This document shows positions 16,549-24,495 of a stretch of DNA of 50,941 nt, piece by piece. The notes under the pieces were generated by a model. It saw only the letters and a list, made by a program, of their open reading frames with translations, did not search any database and was not told where the DNA came from. The translations under genes and the position numbers were made by a program. Within the stretch, counting starts at the first letter, position 1; each line of letters begins with the position of its first letter. The stretch is from an uncultured Collinsella sp. (GTDB lineage: Bacteria > Actinomycetota > Coriobacteriia > Coriobacteriales > Coriobacteriaceae), in contig CATVZP010000005.1 of the NCBI GenBank assembly GCA_958348565.1, positions 1 through 50,941 on the forward strand. Reading direction: 5' to 3'.

Positions 16549-17727
16549 TTACTTGCCGCTGACGATGCGCTCGACGTCGGAGGCGATCATGAACTCCTCA
16601 TCCGTGGGGATGACGAAGATCTTGACCTTGGAATCCTTGGCGGACAGGCACCAAGCGCCGTCGCCGCGCAGGGCGTTACGAGCGTGATCCATCTTGACGC
16701 CCATAAAGGCCAGACGGTCGGCCACGCCAGCGCGGACAGCCGGAGCGTGCTCGCCGATGCCGGCGGTAAAGACCAGGGTGTCCATGCCGCACATGGAAGT
16801 GGCCATCTCGGCGGCCTTGGCGGCAATCTTGTAGACGAACATATCGAAGGCGAGCTGAGCCTCGGGGTCACCGGCAGCGGCGAGCTCCTCAACATTGCGG
16901 CAGTCGTTGGTCTTGCCGCCGGTCACAGCCAGAAGGCCGGACTTCTTGTTCATCATCTCGTCGACCTCGTCGAAGGTGTAGCCGCCTTCGCGCTGCAGGT
17001 AGCACACGGTAGCAGGGTCGATGGAGCCGCAGCGGGTGCCCATCATGACACCGTCGAGCGGCGTCAAGCCCATGGTGGTGTCCATGCACTTGCCGTCCTC
17101 GATGGCGCACAGGGAAGCGCCGGAACCGATGTGGCACACGACGACCTTGCGGGCCTCGCCGTTGGTCATCTCGGCAACCTTCTTGGAGATGTAGCGGTAG
17201 CTGGTGCCGTGAGCGCCGTACTTACGGATGTGCAGCTTGTCGCAGACGTCCTTGGGCAGGGCGTAGGTCTTGGCGACCTCGGGCATATTGAAGTGGAAAG
17301 CAGTGTCGTAGACCGTGACGTTGGGCAGGTCGGGATACTGCTCGAGGCAGTACTCGATAACGTTGGCCTCGGGGTTGTTGTGCAGCGGGGCGAGCGGAGC
17401 GACCTCGCGGATCTTGGCGAGGACGTCCTCGTCGACGAGGGAGGAATCGCCGAAGTACCAACCGCCCTGAACGATACGGTGGCCGATGCCCTCGATCTTG
17501 ACGCCGTTGGCCTCGAGGTCCTTCAGGACGACCTCGATGGCGACCTTGTGGTCGGGGAACTCGATGTTCTCGGTCACCTTCTTGGAACCGTTGGCAGCGT
17601 GAGTGAAGGTACCGCCGGTAAAGCAGACGCGCTCGCAGGAGCCCTTTGCGGACACCTTGTGGGACTTGGTATCGATGACCTGATACTTAAGGGTCGAAGA
17701 TCCTGCGTTGACGACCAGAACGTTCAT
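16549..17727 (-). CDS. ackA: Acetate kinase, copy 2 (upstream)
   Basis: A second full-length 392-residue acetate kinase with every family motif intact: NAGSSTLKYQVIDT, GHRIVQGGWYFGD, YDTAFHFNMPEVAKTYALP, CHIGSGASLCAI, GLTPLDGVMMGTRCGSIDP and FTAGIGEHAPAVR. AGGGAGACAC precedes the ATG. Both copies lack any sign of decay, so this is a maintained duplication. Different regulation or kinetics, or a propionate/butyrate preference for one copy, are possible but cannot be read from the sequence. Confidence 0.95.
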   Translation of the reverse strand: MNVLVVNAGSSTLKYQVIDTKSHKVSAKGSCERVCFTGGTFTHAANGSKKVTENIEFPDHKVAIEVVLKDLEANGVKIEGIGHRIVQGGWYFGDSSLVDEDVLAKIREVAPLAPLHNNPEANVIEYCLEQYPDLPNVTVYDTAFHFNMPEVAKTYALPKDVCDKLHIRKYGAHGTSYRYISKKVAEMTNGEARKVVVCHIGSGASLCAIEDGKCMDTTMGLTPLDGVMMGTRCGSIDPATVCYLQREGGYTFDEVDEMMNKKSGLLAVTGGKTNDCRNVEELAAAGDPEAQLAFDMFVYKIAAKAAEMATSMCGMDTLVFTAGIGEHAPAVRAGVADRLAFMGVKMDHARNALRGDGAWCLSAKDSKVKIFVIPTDEEFMIASDVERIVSGK

Positions 17728-17780
17728 GTGTCTCCCTACTAACAGGCGGTGTGGCGCCGCCAGGTTACATACGCTTCAAT

Positions 17781-17814
17781 AATAAACCCAAACGCCCTCG
17801 CGCTCGGGTTTATT
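17781..17814 (-). terminator. Terminator after the MFS transporter gene
   Basis: A 9-bp AATAAACCC / GGGTTTATT stem about 34 bp beyond the MFS stop codon, between it and the ackA start on the same strand. Confidence 0.65.
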
Positions 17815-17847
17815 GCGTTGATATATAAGTTATCGATGCCCAAATAC

Positions 17848-19008
17848 TCATGGCCTTTGACTTGTAAGACGAAAGAGCGCGGGGATATACACCAAAGAAG
17901 ATATCCCGAGCGCTACAAGCAATATGACTCGAATGCCCGCGATGCTGCTCAACGCAGCATTGAACAGATAGAAAAGGATGGCACCCACCGCCACCATCTG
18001 GCTTTGGACCGAAATCAGTGAACAGCGCATCGAAGAATCGACAGCATTTTGAAAAATTGAGTATTTTATTGGAGCAAATAACGAGTAAACAACCGTCTGC
18101 AGTACATAGAACACGGGCAGCAAATAGACCGGAGTAAAGGGAATCAAAAACAGAGCAGTCAGGAAAAGGCGCACGATGCCGCAAATACGCGCAAAACGGC
18201 CCTTGTCGACATGAGCAATCACACTCGGCACAATAAGCCCCATGGAAGCCGAGGCAAGGAGCTGGACCGCAATGGTCACACCCGAAGCGACGGCATTCAT
18301 TCCGCGACCCGCAAGCAGCAGTGAGAAAAAGTCTTCCAGGGCGACAAAAGCAAATGCCTGAGAGCAGTCCATGATGAACGCTGAACGAAGAATGCCGTTA
18401 CGCGCAATAGCGGCACCGATCATCTTCGGGCTAATTCCACGCTTAGGTGTCGTTGCAGTGTCCCCTCTTCGCATCTCAGGAATGCAGGCAACGACAACCA
18501 ACGTCAACACCATTGCGATGATATCTGCCGAAAGACCAATGAGATATGCACCGACAGACGAAATGAAACCGCCCACGCAAGCGGAGATGGCATAAGAGGC
18601 ATAGAAAACAAATCGCTCAACGACATTAAGTCTTACGAGCTGGTCCTGAGAGACGCTGTCAATGTAGATCGCTTCTATGGATCCGCTCACACATGCAACT
18701 GCAAATCCTTTGAGAGCAAACGCGCCGATTAAAAGCAGAGGAGAACGGGCGAAAAGTAGGGCGGCGTAGTATCCAAGCATTCCCACGACGCCAACGAGAC
18801 CGCTTGTCTTTCGTCCAAACCTGTCAGCAATATAACCAGTAGGAACCTCAAGAATGAACTTACTCACTTGGTATGCAATCATCATGCTAGAAATCGCTAC
18901 CATCGAGAATCCGACGAATTCAAGAAAAACCGTCAGAAAATACAAAATGGTGCTGAAGTTCGACAGAAAAACGAACGTCATATAAAGCAAAACCGTACGG
19001 TTTTTCAT
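17848..19008 (-). CDS. MFS transporter
   Basis: A 386-residue major facilitator superfamily protein with about 12 hydrophobic segments. The family A-motif is present between helices 2 and 3 (GYIADRFGRKTSGLVG), preceded by FILEVPTG. It is probably a drug or metabolite exporter, but the substrate is unknown. I take ATG 19008 (MKNRTVLLYMT), which follows TTGGAGGGCGGAGC; a TTG further upstream is unlikely. The gene lies downstream of, and co-oriented with, a LysR regulator. A palindrome at 19089-19111 in the gap could be that regulator's site. AT content is a little higher than in neighbouring housekeeping genes. Confidence 0.85.
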   Translation of the reverse strand: MKNRTVLLYMTFVFLSNFSTILYFLTVFLEFVGFSMVAISSMMIAYQVSKFILEVPTGYIADRFGRKTSGLVGVVGMLGYYAALLFARSPLLLIGAFALKGFAVACVSGSIEAIYIDSVSQDQLVRLNVVERFVFYASYAISACVGGFISSVGAYLIGLSADIIAMVLTLVVVACIPEMRRGDTATTPKRGISPKMIGAAIARNGILRSAFIMDCSQAFAFVALEDFFSLLLAGRGMNAVASGVTIAVQLLASASMGLIVPSVIAHVDKGRFARICGIVRLFLTALFLIPFTPVYLLPVFYVLQTVVYSLFAPIKYSIFQNAVDSSMRCSLISVQSQMVAVGAILFYLFNAALSSIAGIRVILLVALGISSLVYIPALFRLTSQRP

Positions 19009-19088
19009 GCTCCGCCCTCCAAGAGCCAATAGCCCAAACCGAAATCTTGGAAAAGCATGAGGGCAAAGCCGTCAGCCATGTGTTACAA

Positions 19089-19111
19089 GGCGTCAACATT
19101 CACTTGACGCC
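19089..19111. promoter_or_regulatory. Palindrome between LysR and MFS genes (candidate operator)
   Basis: GGCGTCAA and TTGACGCC (perfect 8-bp arms, 7-nt spacer) stand about 80 bp before the MFS start, where LysR activators commonly bind. A second perfect hairpin (GAGGCCA/TGGCCTC, 19114-19129) overlaps the LysR stop codon. Neither has a T-tract. Confidence 0.45.
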
Positions 19112-19127
19112 ACGAGGCCAAATGGCC

Positions 19128-20018
19128 TCACGAAGCGAGATGACGCAATAGGTGAAGAAATACCGTCTGGTGTCGATCGGTCCAGGCATTTTGTCGATAG
19201 CAAAAATAGATGGGCAAGGCCACGTCATGCGAACCTTCAATGGAGCACTCGCTCACTTCCAGTCCATCTGTTGCGAGAGAAGAGCCAGAAAAACTCAATA
19301 TCAATCCCCCGGCTTGAAGAAACTCAGTCTGCGCCCTGTTTTCGTATTCGACGTCGCGGAAGCGGAAATTAACCAGCTGAGCCTCGGGACATTGGTTGAT
19401 TGCATTGAGACAGGGTGACAAATTAATGGGAACAGCCAGCCTGCCGCCCAGCAACTCACGAACGGTCATAGCACCCACAGATTGATGACCCGCTGGACAC
19501 GAAAGAACCTTGAGCTCCTTTTCACCCAAGTATTTCGAAGAAAGGACACTATCCCTTGGTTCCTCAAATGAGATGGCCGCATCCGAAATGCCAAGCACAA
19601 GTGATTCAAAGCATGTGGCCGTTGGCTGATGCCAAACATCAAGGTGAATCTGGGGGTGCAAGCTTTCAAACGAGTCGTACCAGTTTTCGGAAAAAAGACG
19701 CCCCCGCCCGTGAAGGCAGGGGGCGTAAAGACGAAAGTGGCCATCGGGCGAGACGCCGTCGTCCCTTGATTGAGCGTACTTTTTGAGATTGTCGACTTGT
19801 GCCAGAATCACGCGTGCACGACGCGCAAATTCTCTGCCCGCCGGAGACAAAACAGCCTCCCCCGCCGATCGGTCGAGCAAAACAATCTGATACTCAGATT
19901 CCAACTTTTTTATTGCCGACGAAACGGCCTGCGGACTCACGTGAACAGCGCGAGCTGCTTTGCGCACGCCGCCATAGTTCGCTACCGCTTGAAGGTATTC
20001 GAGTTGAGAAAGCTGCAT
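19128..20018 (-). CDS. LysR-family transcriptional regulator
   Basis: The 296-residue protein has a typical N-terminal winged HTH (LSQLEYLQAVANYGGVRKAA followed by VSPQAVSSAIKKLESEY), where the second phrase is the recognition helix. A linker helix (about residues 60-85) and a substrate-binding-type effector domain follow. The effector is unknown. GGAGTAATCT precedes the ATG. It is followed on the same strand by the MFS transporter, a common regulator-transporter layout; a palindromic site lies between them. Regulation of the transporter is inference from position. Confidence 0.9.
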   Translation of the reverse strand: MQLSQLEYLQAVANYGGVRKAARAVHVSPQAVSSAIKKLESEYQIVLLDRSAGEAVLSPAGREFARRARVILAQVDNLKKYAQSRDDGVSPDGHFRLYAPCLHGRGRLFSENWYDSFESLHPQIHLDVWHQPTATCFESLVLGISDAAISFEEPRDSVLSSKYLGEKELKVLSCPAGHQSVGAMTVRELLGGRLAVPINLSPCLNAINQCPEAQLVNFRFRDVEYENRAQTEFLQAGGLILSFSGSSLATDGLEVSECSIEGSHDVALPIYFCYRQNAWTDRHQTVFLHLLRHLAS

Positions 20019-20059
20019 AGATTACTCCAAAGGCAGTCAAGTCGACGGCCTACGCGCCC

Positions 20060-20395
20060 TCAGATGAGGTTCTCGCCCAGGTTCTTGCCACCGAGAACGT
20101 GCATGTGGAAGTGCATGACGGTCTGGCCGGCATTGACGCCCTTGTTGGAGATGACGCGGAAACCGTCCTCCAGGCCCTTGGCCTTAGCGACCTCCTGGAT
20201 GGCGTGGGCCATGGCGCCCATGGTCTCGGCAGGCACGTTGTCGGCGATGTCGCTGTAGTGCTTCTTGGGGATCACGAGCGTGTGGACCGGTGCCTGGGGG
20301 TTGAGGTCGTCGAAGGCGATGACCTGGTCGTCCTCATAGACAACGGTCGAGGGGATCTCGTGGTTGGCGATTTTGCAGAAGATGCAATCACACAT
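20060..20395 (-). CDS. HIT family protein (HinT-like)
   Basis: A 111-residue histidine-triad nucleotide hydrolase, probably acting on AMP-amidates or adenylated compounds. It has the zinc-type N terminus (MCDCIFCKIANHEIPS), VIPKKHYSDI and the C-terminal triad HFHMHVLGG. I take ATG 20395, preceded by GAAAGGAACCAGCC; the longer frame begins at a GTG inside that ribosome-binding site. It is the third gene of a run xseA-xseB-hit. A small hairpin (GACCAA/TTGGTC, 20415-20437) lies just upstream. Confidence 0.93.
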   Translation of the reverse strand: MCDCIFCKIANHEIPSTVVYEDDQVIAFDDLNPQAPVHTLVIPKKHYSDIADNVPAETMGAMAHAIQEVAKAKGLEDGFRVISNKGVNAGQTVMHFHMHVLGGKNLGENLI

Positions 20396-20444
20396 GGCTG
20401 GTTCCTTTCTCACAGACCAAGGTAATTATATTTGGTCGGGATGG

Positions 20445-20711
20445 TTAGAACGAGAGGTTGTCGTCCGTGTTGGCGGCCTCGCCGTCGGCGAGCACGTCGT
20501 TGCCGTCGACGTCCTTCAGGAGCACCGAGACCTTCTGCTCGGCATCGGACAAGCGGGTGCGTAGGCTCTTGAGGAGCTCGACGCCGCGCGTGTAGCTCTC
20601 GAGCGACTCCTCGAGCTCCATATCGCCCGACTCCAAGCTGCGGATGATGAGTTCCAACTCCTGCGAGGCCTGCTTGTACGTAAGCTGCTCGACCGGGGTC
20701 TTCTCTGCCAT
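20445..20711 (-). CDS. xseB: Exodeoxyribonuclease VII small subunit
   Basis: An 88-residue two-helix protein with the family core LTYKQASQELELIIRSLESGDMELEESLESYTRGVELLKSLRTRL (about residues 10-54). XseB subunits coat XseA and are needed for the single-strand exonuclease that cuts DNA into oligonucleotides in mismatch repair and damage tolerance. AGGAAAGGAAACAGAT precedes the ATG. It follows xseA by 42 bp in the same direction. Confidence 0.93.
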   Translation of the reverse strand: MAEKTPVEQLTYKQASQELELIIRSLESGDMELEESLESYTRGVELLKSLRTRLSDAEQKVSVLLKDVDGNDVLADGEAANTDDNLSF

Positions 20712-20753
20712 ATCTGTTTCCTTTCCTAAAGGTTTATCGCTGTGAAACGCGGC

Positions 20754-22205
20754 CTACTCGACCGTATCAACCGTTGCCGCCACGTTGCCGTCTGCCATGC
20801 GCACGCGTATGGCGTCGCCGGGCTTAAAGGTCTTGGCGCTCGTAGCCACCCCATCATCGCTGTACGCGATGGAATAGCCACGGGCAAGCACCTTGAGCGG
20901 CGACAGGGCATCGAGTGAGGCTGCCGCACGGCCCAGGTCGGACGCGGGTTTGCTGAGCATCGTGCGCCCCTGATGCTCCAGACGGGAACTCGCAAGCGTG
21001 AGCGCATGGCGCTTGCCATCGAGCCCCGAGGTGCTTGCAACCAGACGCTCGGGCAGGCGCTCAAAGTTGGAGCGGAATGTCCCGACCGAGCGAGCTATGG
21101 CGCCCGACAGGCGATCGGCAGTCAGTGCAAGCTCCGATTCGCGACGCTCGACCATAAATGTGGGGTCGTTGAGGCACGGGCGGCATGCGGCGGCATCGAG
21201 CGCATCGCCCAGACGGGCCGTATAGGTATCCCAGGCGCGGCGACCGCGCTGATCGAGCATCTCCAAATCAACCTGATTCGACCCAATCATCGATGCCATC
21301 GCGGCGCCAAGACGCTGATGGCGTGCCTCGAGCACATCTGCCAGCTCCGTCATAGCCGGCGCCACCGATTCGGCTGCCGCCGTGGGCGTGGAGGCGCGAC
21401 GGTCGCTCACCATGTCGCAAATCGAGGTATCGGGCTCATGGCCAATGCCGGTCACCACGGGCACAGGACAAGCCGCCACCGCGCGGGCAAGCTCCTCGTT
21501 ATTAAAGGTCATGAGGTCCTCGAAGGAACCGCCGCCACGCACGAGCAAAATGCAATCGGGCGCCGGCGTAATGGCAGCGGCGCGACGCAGGCCTTCAATA
21601 AGCTCTACCGGCGCACCCTCGCCTTGAACCTTGGCACCCACGCAGACAAGCTCGACGAGCGGGTTGCGACGGCGCAGCGTACGCTTGACGTCGTCGATCA
21701 CGGCGCCCGAAAGCGAGGTGACGACCGCCACACGCGAGCAAAACACCGGAATGTGACGTTTGCGCGCCTCGTCCATCAGGCCCTCGCGACGCAGCTTTTC
21801 GGCCAACTGAGCCACCTGTTGACGCAGCAGGCCCTCCCCCGCCAGCGAGAACGAGCGGGCGACGAAGCTCATACGACCCGTAGGCTTGTAGAGATTGAAG
21901 CTACCCTTAAAGCTCACCTGCATGCCGTCGCGCAGATCGAAGGTGCGCTTAAGGTAGGCGCCCTTCCAGATGATGCAGTCGACGGCCGCCGAGTCGTCCT
22001 TGATTTGGAAGTAGCAGTGGCCGCTTCGGGCATTGGGACCGCGGAAACCCGTGACTTCGCCCAAAACGCTCAGCTGCGGAATGGCATCGAGCGCACCGGC
22101 GGCGATCTCCACCGCCTGGCTCACGCTGAGCTCTTTGCACTCCTGCTCGTCCGATCCGTCGAACTCGGCGGAAACGGTATTGCCGGTCAGATTCCAGCCA
22201 GCCAC
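20754..22205 (-). CDS. xseA: Exodeoxyribonuclease VII large subunit
   Basis: A 483-residue protein with an N-terminal OB-fold (LSVSQAVEIAAGALD through FRGPNARSGHCYFQIKDD), the catalytic domain (VVTSLSGAVIDDVKRTLRRR, LVRGGGSFEDLMTFN, PVVTGIGHEPDTSICDMVSD with the conserved GHE..D) and a long coiled-coil region where XseB binds. The C terminus is the expected small domain (SPLKVLARGYSIAYSDDG). I take GTG 22205 (MAGWNLTG) because AAAGGAGG stands just before it. ATG codons at 22223 and 22232 lie on or before that Shine-Dalgarno and are not themselves preceded by one. Confidence 0.93.
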   Translation of the reverse strand: MAGWNLTGNTVSAEFDGSDEQECKELSVSQAVEIAAGALDAIPQLSVLGEVTGFRGPNARSGHCYFQIKDDSAAVDCIIWKGAYLKRTFDLRDGMQVSFKGSFNLYKPTGRMSFVARSFSLAGEGLLRQQVAQLAEKLRREGLMDEARKRHIPVFCSRVAVVTSLSGAVIDDVKRTLRRRNPLVELVCVGAKVQGEGAPVELIEGLRRAAAITPAPDCILLVRGGGSFEDLMTFNNEELARAVAACPVPVVTGIGHEPDTSICDMVSDRRASTPTAAAESVAPAMTELADVLEARHQRLGAAMASMIGSNQVDLEMLDQRGRRAWDTYTARLGDALDAAACRPCLNDPTFMVERRESELALTADRLSGAIARSVGTFRSNFERLPERLVASTSGLDGKRHALTLASSRLEHQGRTMLSKPASDLGRAAASLDALSPLKVLARGYSIAYSDDGVATSAKTFKPGDAIRVRMADGNVAATVDTVE

Positions 22206-22274
22206 GCAGCCTCCTTTCGTCATCGTGCACACGGGCTCCGGCCCTGCGCAAATTCAAGTCCAACACATAGTACA

Positions 22275-22304
22275 GCGCCGCTGGGACACGAATCCCCGCG
22301 GCGC
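22275..22304 (-). terminator. GC-rich hairpin after the metallopeptidase gene
   Basis: GCGCCGC / GCGGCGC arms around 16 nt, 17 bp beyond the stop of the minus-strand metallopeptidase gene and before xseA. No T-run follows, so it is weak as an intrinsic terminator. Confidence 0.35.
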
Positions 22305-22320
22305 CTGCCTGTCCCGTTTG

Positions 22321-23025
22321 CTATCGGTTGGAGTTTCTGTTGTAGCGAGCCATCAGGTAGAGCAGCTGAATAATCGAGGTGAGCGCCGCCGCCACGTAGG
22401 TAAGCGCAGCTGCCGTCAGCACCTTCCTGGCACCGCTAACCTGCTTGGAACTCATGCCCGACTGCTCGATATACGCCACGGCGCGGCGACTGGCATCGAT
22501 CTCGACCGGCAGCGTAACCAGCTGGAACAGCACGCTAAACGAGAAGAAGACCAGCGCGAGGGTCGTGAGCCCCGCGATGTTCATGAACAGGCCCATGAGC
22601 AGCACGATCGTCCAGGTGTTCTGGGTAAAGTTGACGACGGGGACTAAAGCGGTGCGTACCTTCATCATGGCGTAACCGCTTTGACGCTGGGCGGCATGGC
22701 CCGCCTCGTGGCAGGCGACGGCAACGCTTGCGACCGACCCGCCCGAACGGTTGGCATCCGACAGATACAGGTTGTTGTCCTGTGGGTTGTAATGATCAGT
22801 GAGCTCGCCGGCAACGCCCTTGATGCCCACGGCGCTACAACCGTTGGCATCGAGCATGCGGCGAGCGACCGTGGCACCCGCGTCGCCGTCCGAGCGAACC
22901 TTGGACCAGGTCTTATATGTCGAGTTGATATAGCTCTGCGCGGCAAGGCCAAGCACCGTGCAGACAAGAACAACCAGCAGGTACAGCGGGTCAATGCCAA
23001 AGCCGTATCCATAGTAATAAGGCAT
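22321..23025 (-). CDS. Neutral zinc metallopeptidase, YugP-like membrane protein
   Basis: A 234-residue integral membrane protein of the zinc peptidase 2 (YugP) type. It begins MPYYYGYGFGIDPLYLL with a first membrane span. The zinc-binding HEAGH follows (His106, Glu107, His110), preceded by DHYNPQDNNLYLSD. Three more hydrophobic segments and a helical C terminus complete it. I start at ATG 23025, preceded by TCGGAGGAATTCGC; the longer frame has no support. It is thought to act in membrane protein quality control by analogy with HtpX-like proteins; the substrate is unknown. A mosaic palindrome (23118-23256) lies between it and the RNase D gene upstream. Confidence 0.88.
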   Translation of the reverse strand: MPYYYGYGFGIDPLYLLVVLVCTVLGLAAQSYINSTYKTWSKVRSDGDAGATVARRMLDANGCSAVGIKGVAGELTDHYNPQDNNLYLSDANRSGGSVASVAVACHEAGHAAQRQSGYAMMKVRTALVPVVNFTQNTWTIVLLMGLFMNIAGLTTLALVFFSFSVLFQLVTLPVEIDASRRAVAYIEQSGMSSKQVSGARKVLTAAALTYVAAALTSIIQLLYLMARYNRNSNR

Positions 23026-23117
23026 GCGAATTCCTCCGAATCGAGTTACACGTTGGAGGCATTCTACCCATTCGACTGACCAGCAAATCAACATCGATGT
23101 TTTGGCAATGTCAGCGA

Positions 23118-23256
23118 AAACGGCCGAGAGCGAGCAAGGTGACGTGAAAGAGAAGCGACGCGTACTTTGGTACGCGAGCGACGATTGAACGTCAGATTGC
23201 CGCTCTCGGCCGTTTGCAGCGTCGAGCTGTTACGCGGTTTGGCAAAACCGCGTAAC
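23118..23256. repeat. Mosaic palindrome, family 1 copy D, with satellite hairpin
   Basis: Perfect 15-nt arms AAACGGCCGAGAGCG (23118-23132) and CGCTCTCGGCCGTTT (23201-23215) enclose two conserved blocks (23133-23150 and 23179-23200) and a central GCGTAC/GTACGC hairpin. A separate perfect 12-bp hairpin, GTTACGCGGTTT-GGCA-AAACCGCGTAAC, lies at 23229-23256. The whole arrangement recurs inverted at 46348-46486 with different outer arms. Confidence 0.85.
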
Positions 23257-23263
23257 TATATAC

Positions 23264-24397
23264 CTATAGCAATTCAATTTTGCCATCTTTGACCGTCAAC
23301 CCCATATTGCCCGAGAGCAAATCGTCCAGGCGCGAGCCCACGAGCTCAAAGCGCCAGCCTTCGCGCAGGGGGCTCTGCTCGGGATGCTCAATGTAGTCGG
23401 CCAGGTCATCGCGCGAGGCAATGACCGAGGTCGCCACGCCCGAACGCTCGGCAACCAGGCGAATGAGCGCATACATCAGGTCCGTCACGCTCTCCAACTC
23501 CGGCGAAATCTGACGGTGCCCGCGCACCATGAGCGGCAGGCGATCGTGCGGGCAGCTCGCACCGCGCTTAATGGCCATGAGCGCGCCGTCCACGTCGCGC
23601 TCCCCCAGCTGATCGGTGCCGCGGATGCTGCGGAACTCCTCGACGCGCACAGGATTGCGCTTGACGAGCGCCAGCAGCGTATCGTCGGACATGACCCACT
23701 TGCGCGGGATGTTGCGGCGCTCGGCGCGGTCCTCGCGCCAAGCGGCAAGCTCGCGCGCGATGCCCAACTGGTGACGGCTACACGAGTTGATGCGCTTGAC
23801 CTTGCGGAACGCCTCATGGCGGTCGGCGCGGTAGTGCGACTCGTCGGCCAGCGGGCGCAGCTCGTCGAGCACCCAGTCCACGCGGCCCAGCTCACGCAGG
23901 CGGCTCATCATCTCGGTATAGGCGACGATCAGGTATTTGACGTCATCGATCGCGTACTCGATCTGTTTGTCGGTCAGCGGGCGGCGCGACCAATCGGTCA
24001 GCGACTCGGTCTTGGGCAACGAGACGCCGCAAAACGTCTGCACAAGCGCGCCGTAGGAAATCTGCTGGCGCTCGCCCAAAAAGGCGGCGGCGACCTGCGT
24101 GTCAAAAATGGGACGTGGCAGCACGCCCACGGTATGGAGCATGACCTCCATATCCTGCGAGCACGCGTGGAAGACCTTGGTCACGCTCTCGTCGGTCATA
24201 AGCTCGGCCAGCGGCGATAGGTCGTCGATTACCAGGGGATCGACCGCGACGCTCTCGGCAGGGGTGGCAATCTGGACCAAGCACAGGCGCGGGTGGAACG
24301 TGCGCTCGCGCAAAAACTCGGTATCGACGGCAATCGCGTCAAACTCACGGGCGCGCTGGCAAAAGTCGAGCAGAGCCTGATGTGTGGAAATGTACAT
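23264..24397 (-). CDS. rnd: Ribonuclease D
   Basis: A 377-residue DEDDy 3'-5' exoribonuclease that trims structured RNA and tRNA precursors. Exo motif I is AIAVDTEFLRERTF, motif II is KVFHACSQDMEVM and motif III has the tyrosine and aspartate in YAIDDVKYLIVAY. An HRDC-like domain follows (WREDRAERRNIPRKWVMSD) and then a second helical segment. Only weak Shine-Dalgarno sequence (GGGTTGAT) precedes the ATG. It is divergent from the lipid kinase gene. Confidence 0.92.
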   Translation of the reverse strand: MYISTHQALLDFCQRAREFDAIAVDTEFLRERTFHPRLCLVQIATPAESVAVDPLVIDDLSPLAELMTDESVTKVFHACSQDMEVMLHTVGVLPRPIFDTQVAAAFLGERQQISYGALVQTFCGVSLPKTESLTDWSRRPLTDKQIEYAIDDVKYLIVAYTEMMSRLRELGRVDWVLDELRPLADESHYRADRHEAFRKVKRINSCSRHQLGIARELAAWREDRAERRNIPRKWVMSDDTLLALVKRNPVRVEEFRSIRGTDQLGERDVDGALMAIKRGASCPHDRLPLMVRGHRQISPELESVTDLMYALIRLVAERSGVATSVIASRDDLADYIEHPEQSPLREGWRFELVGSRLDDLLSGNMGLTVKDGKIELL

Positions 24398-24495
24398 ATC
24401 AACCCATCAAATAAGGTTAGGCCCGAAAAACACGGGTAGGATATCGGCATTGCCCTACAACTATACTCGGTTAGTCACAGAACGGGAACGTAAGT

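Noticed and set aside
15191..17742. Two approximately 400-codon plus-strand frames opposite the acetate kinases
   Set aside because: They mirror the ackA genes almost end to end and translate to His/Ala/Val-rich sequence without motifs; antisense shadows.
23118..23256. Simple intrinsic terminator
   Set aside because: No T-tract on either side of the outer arms, and the internal boxes are conserved with other loci, which a plain terminator would not need.
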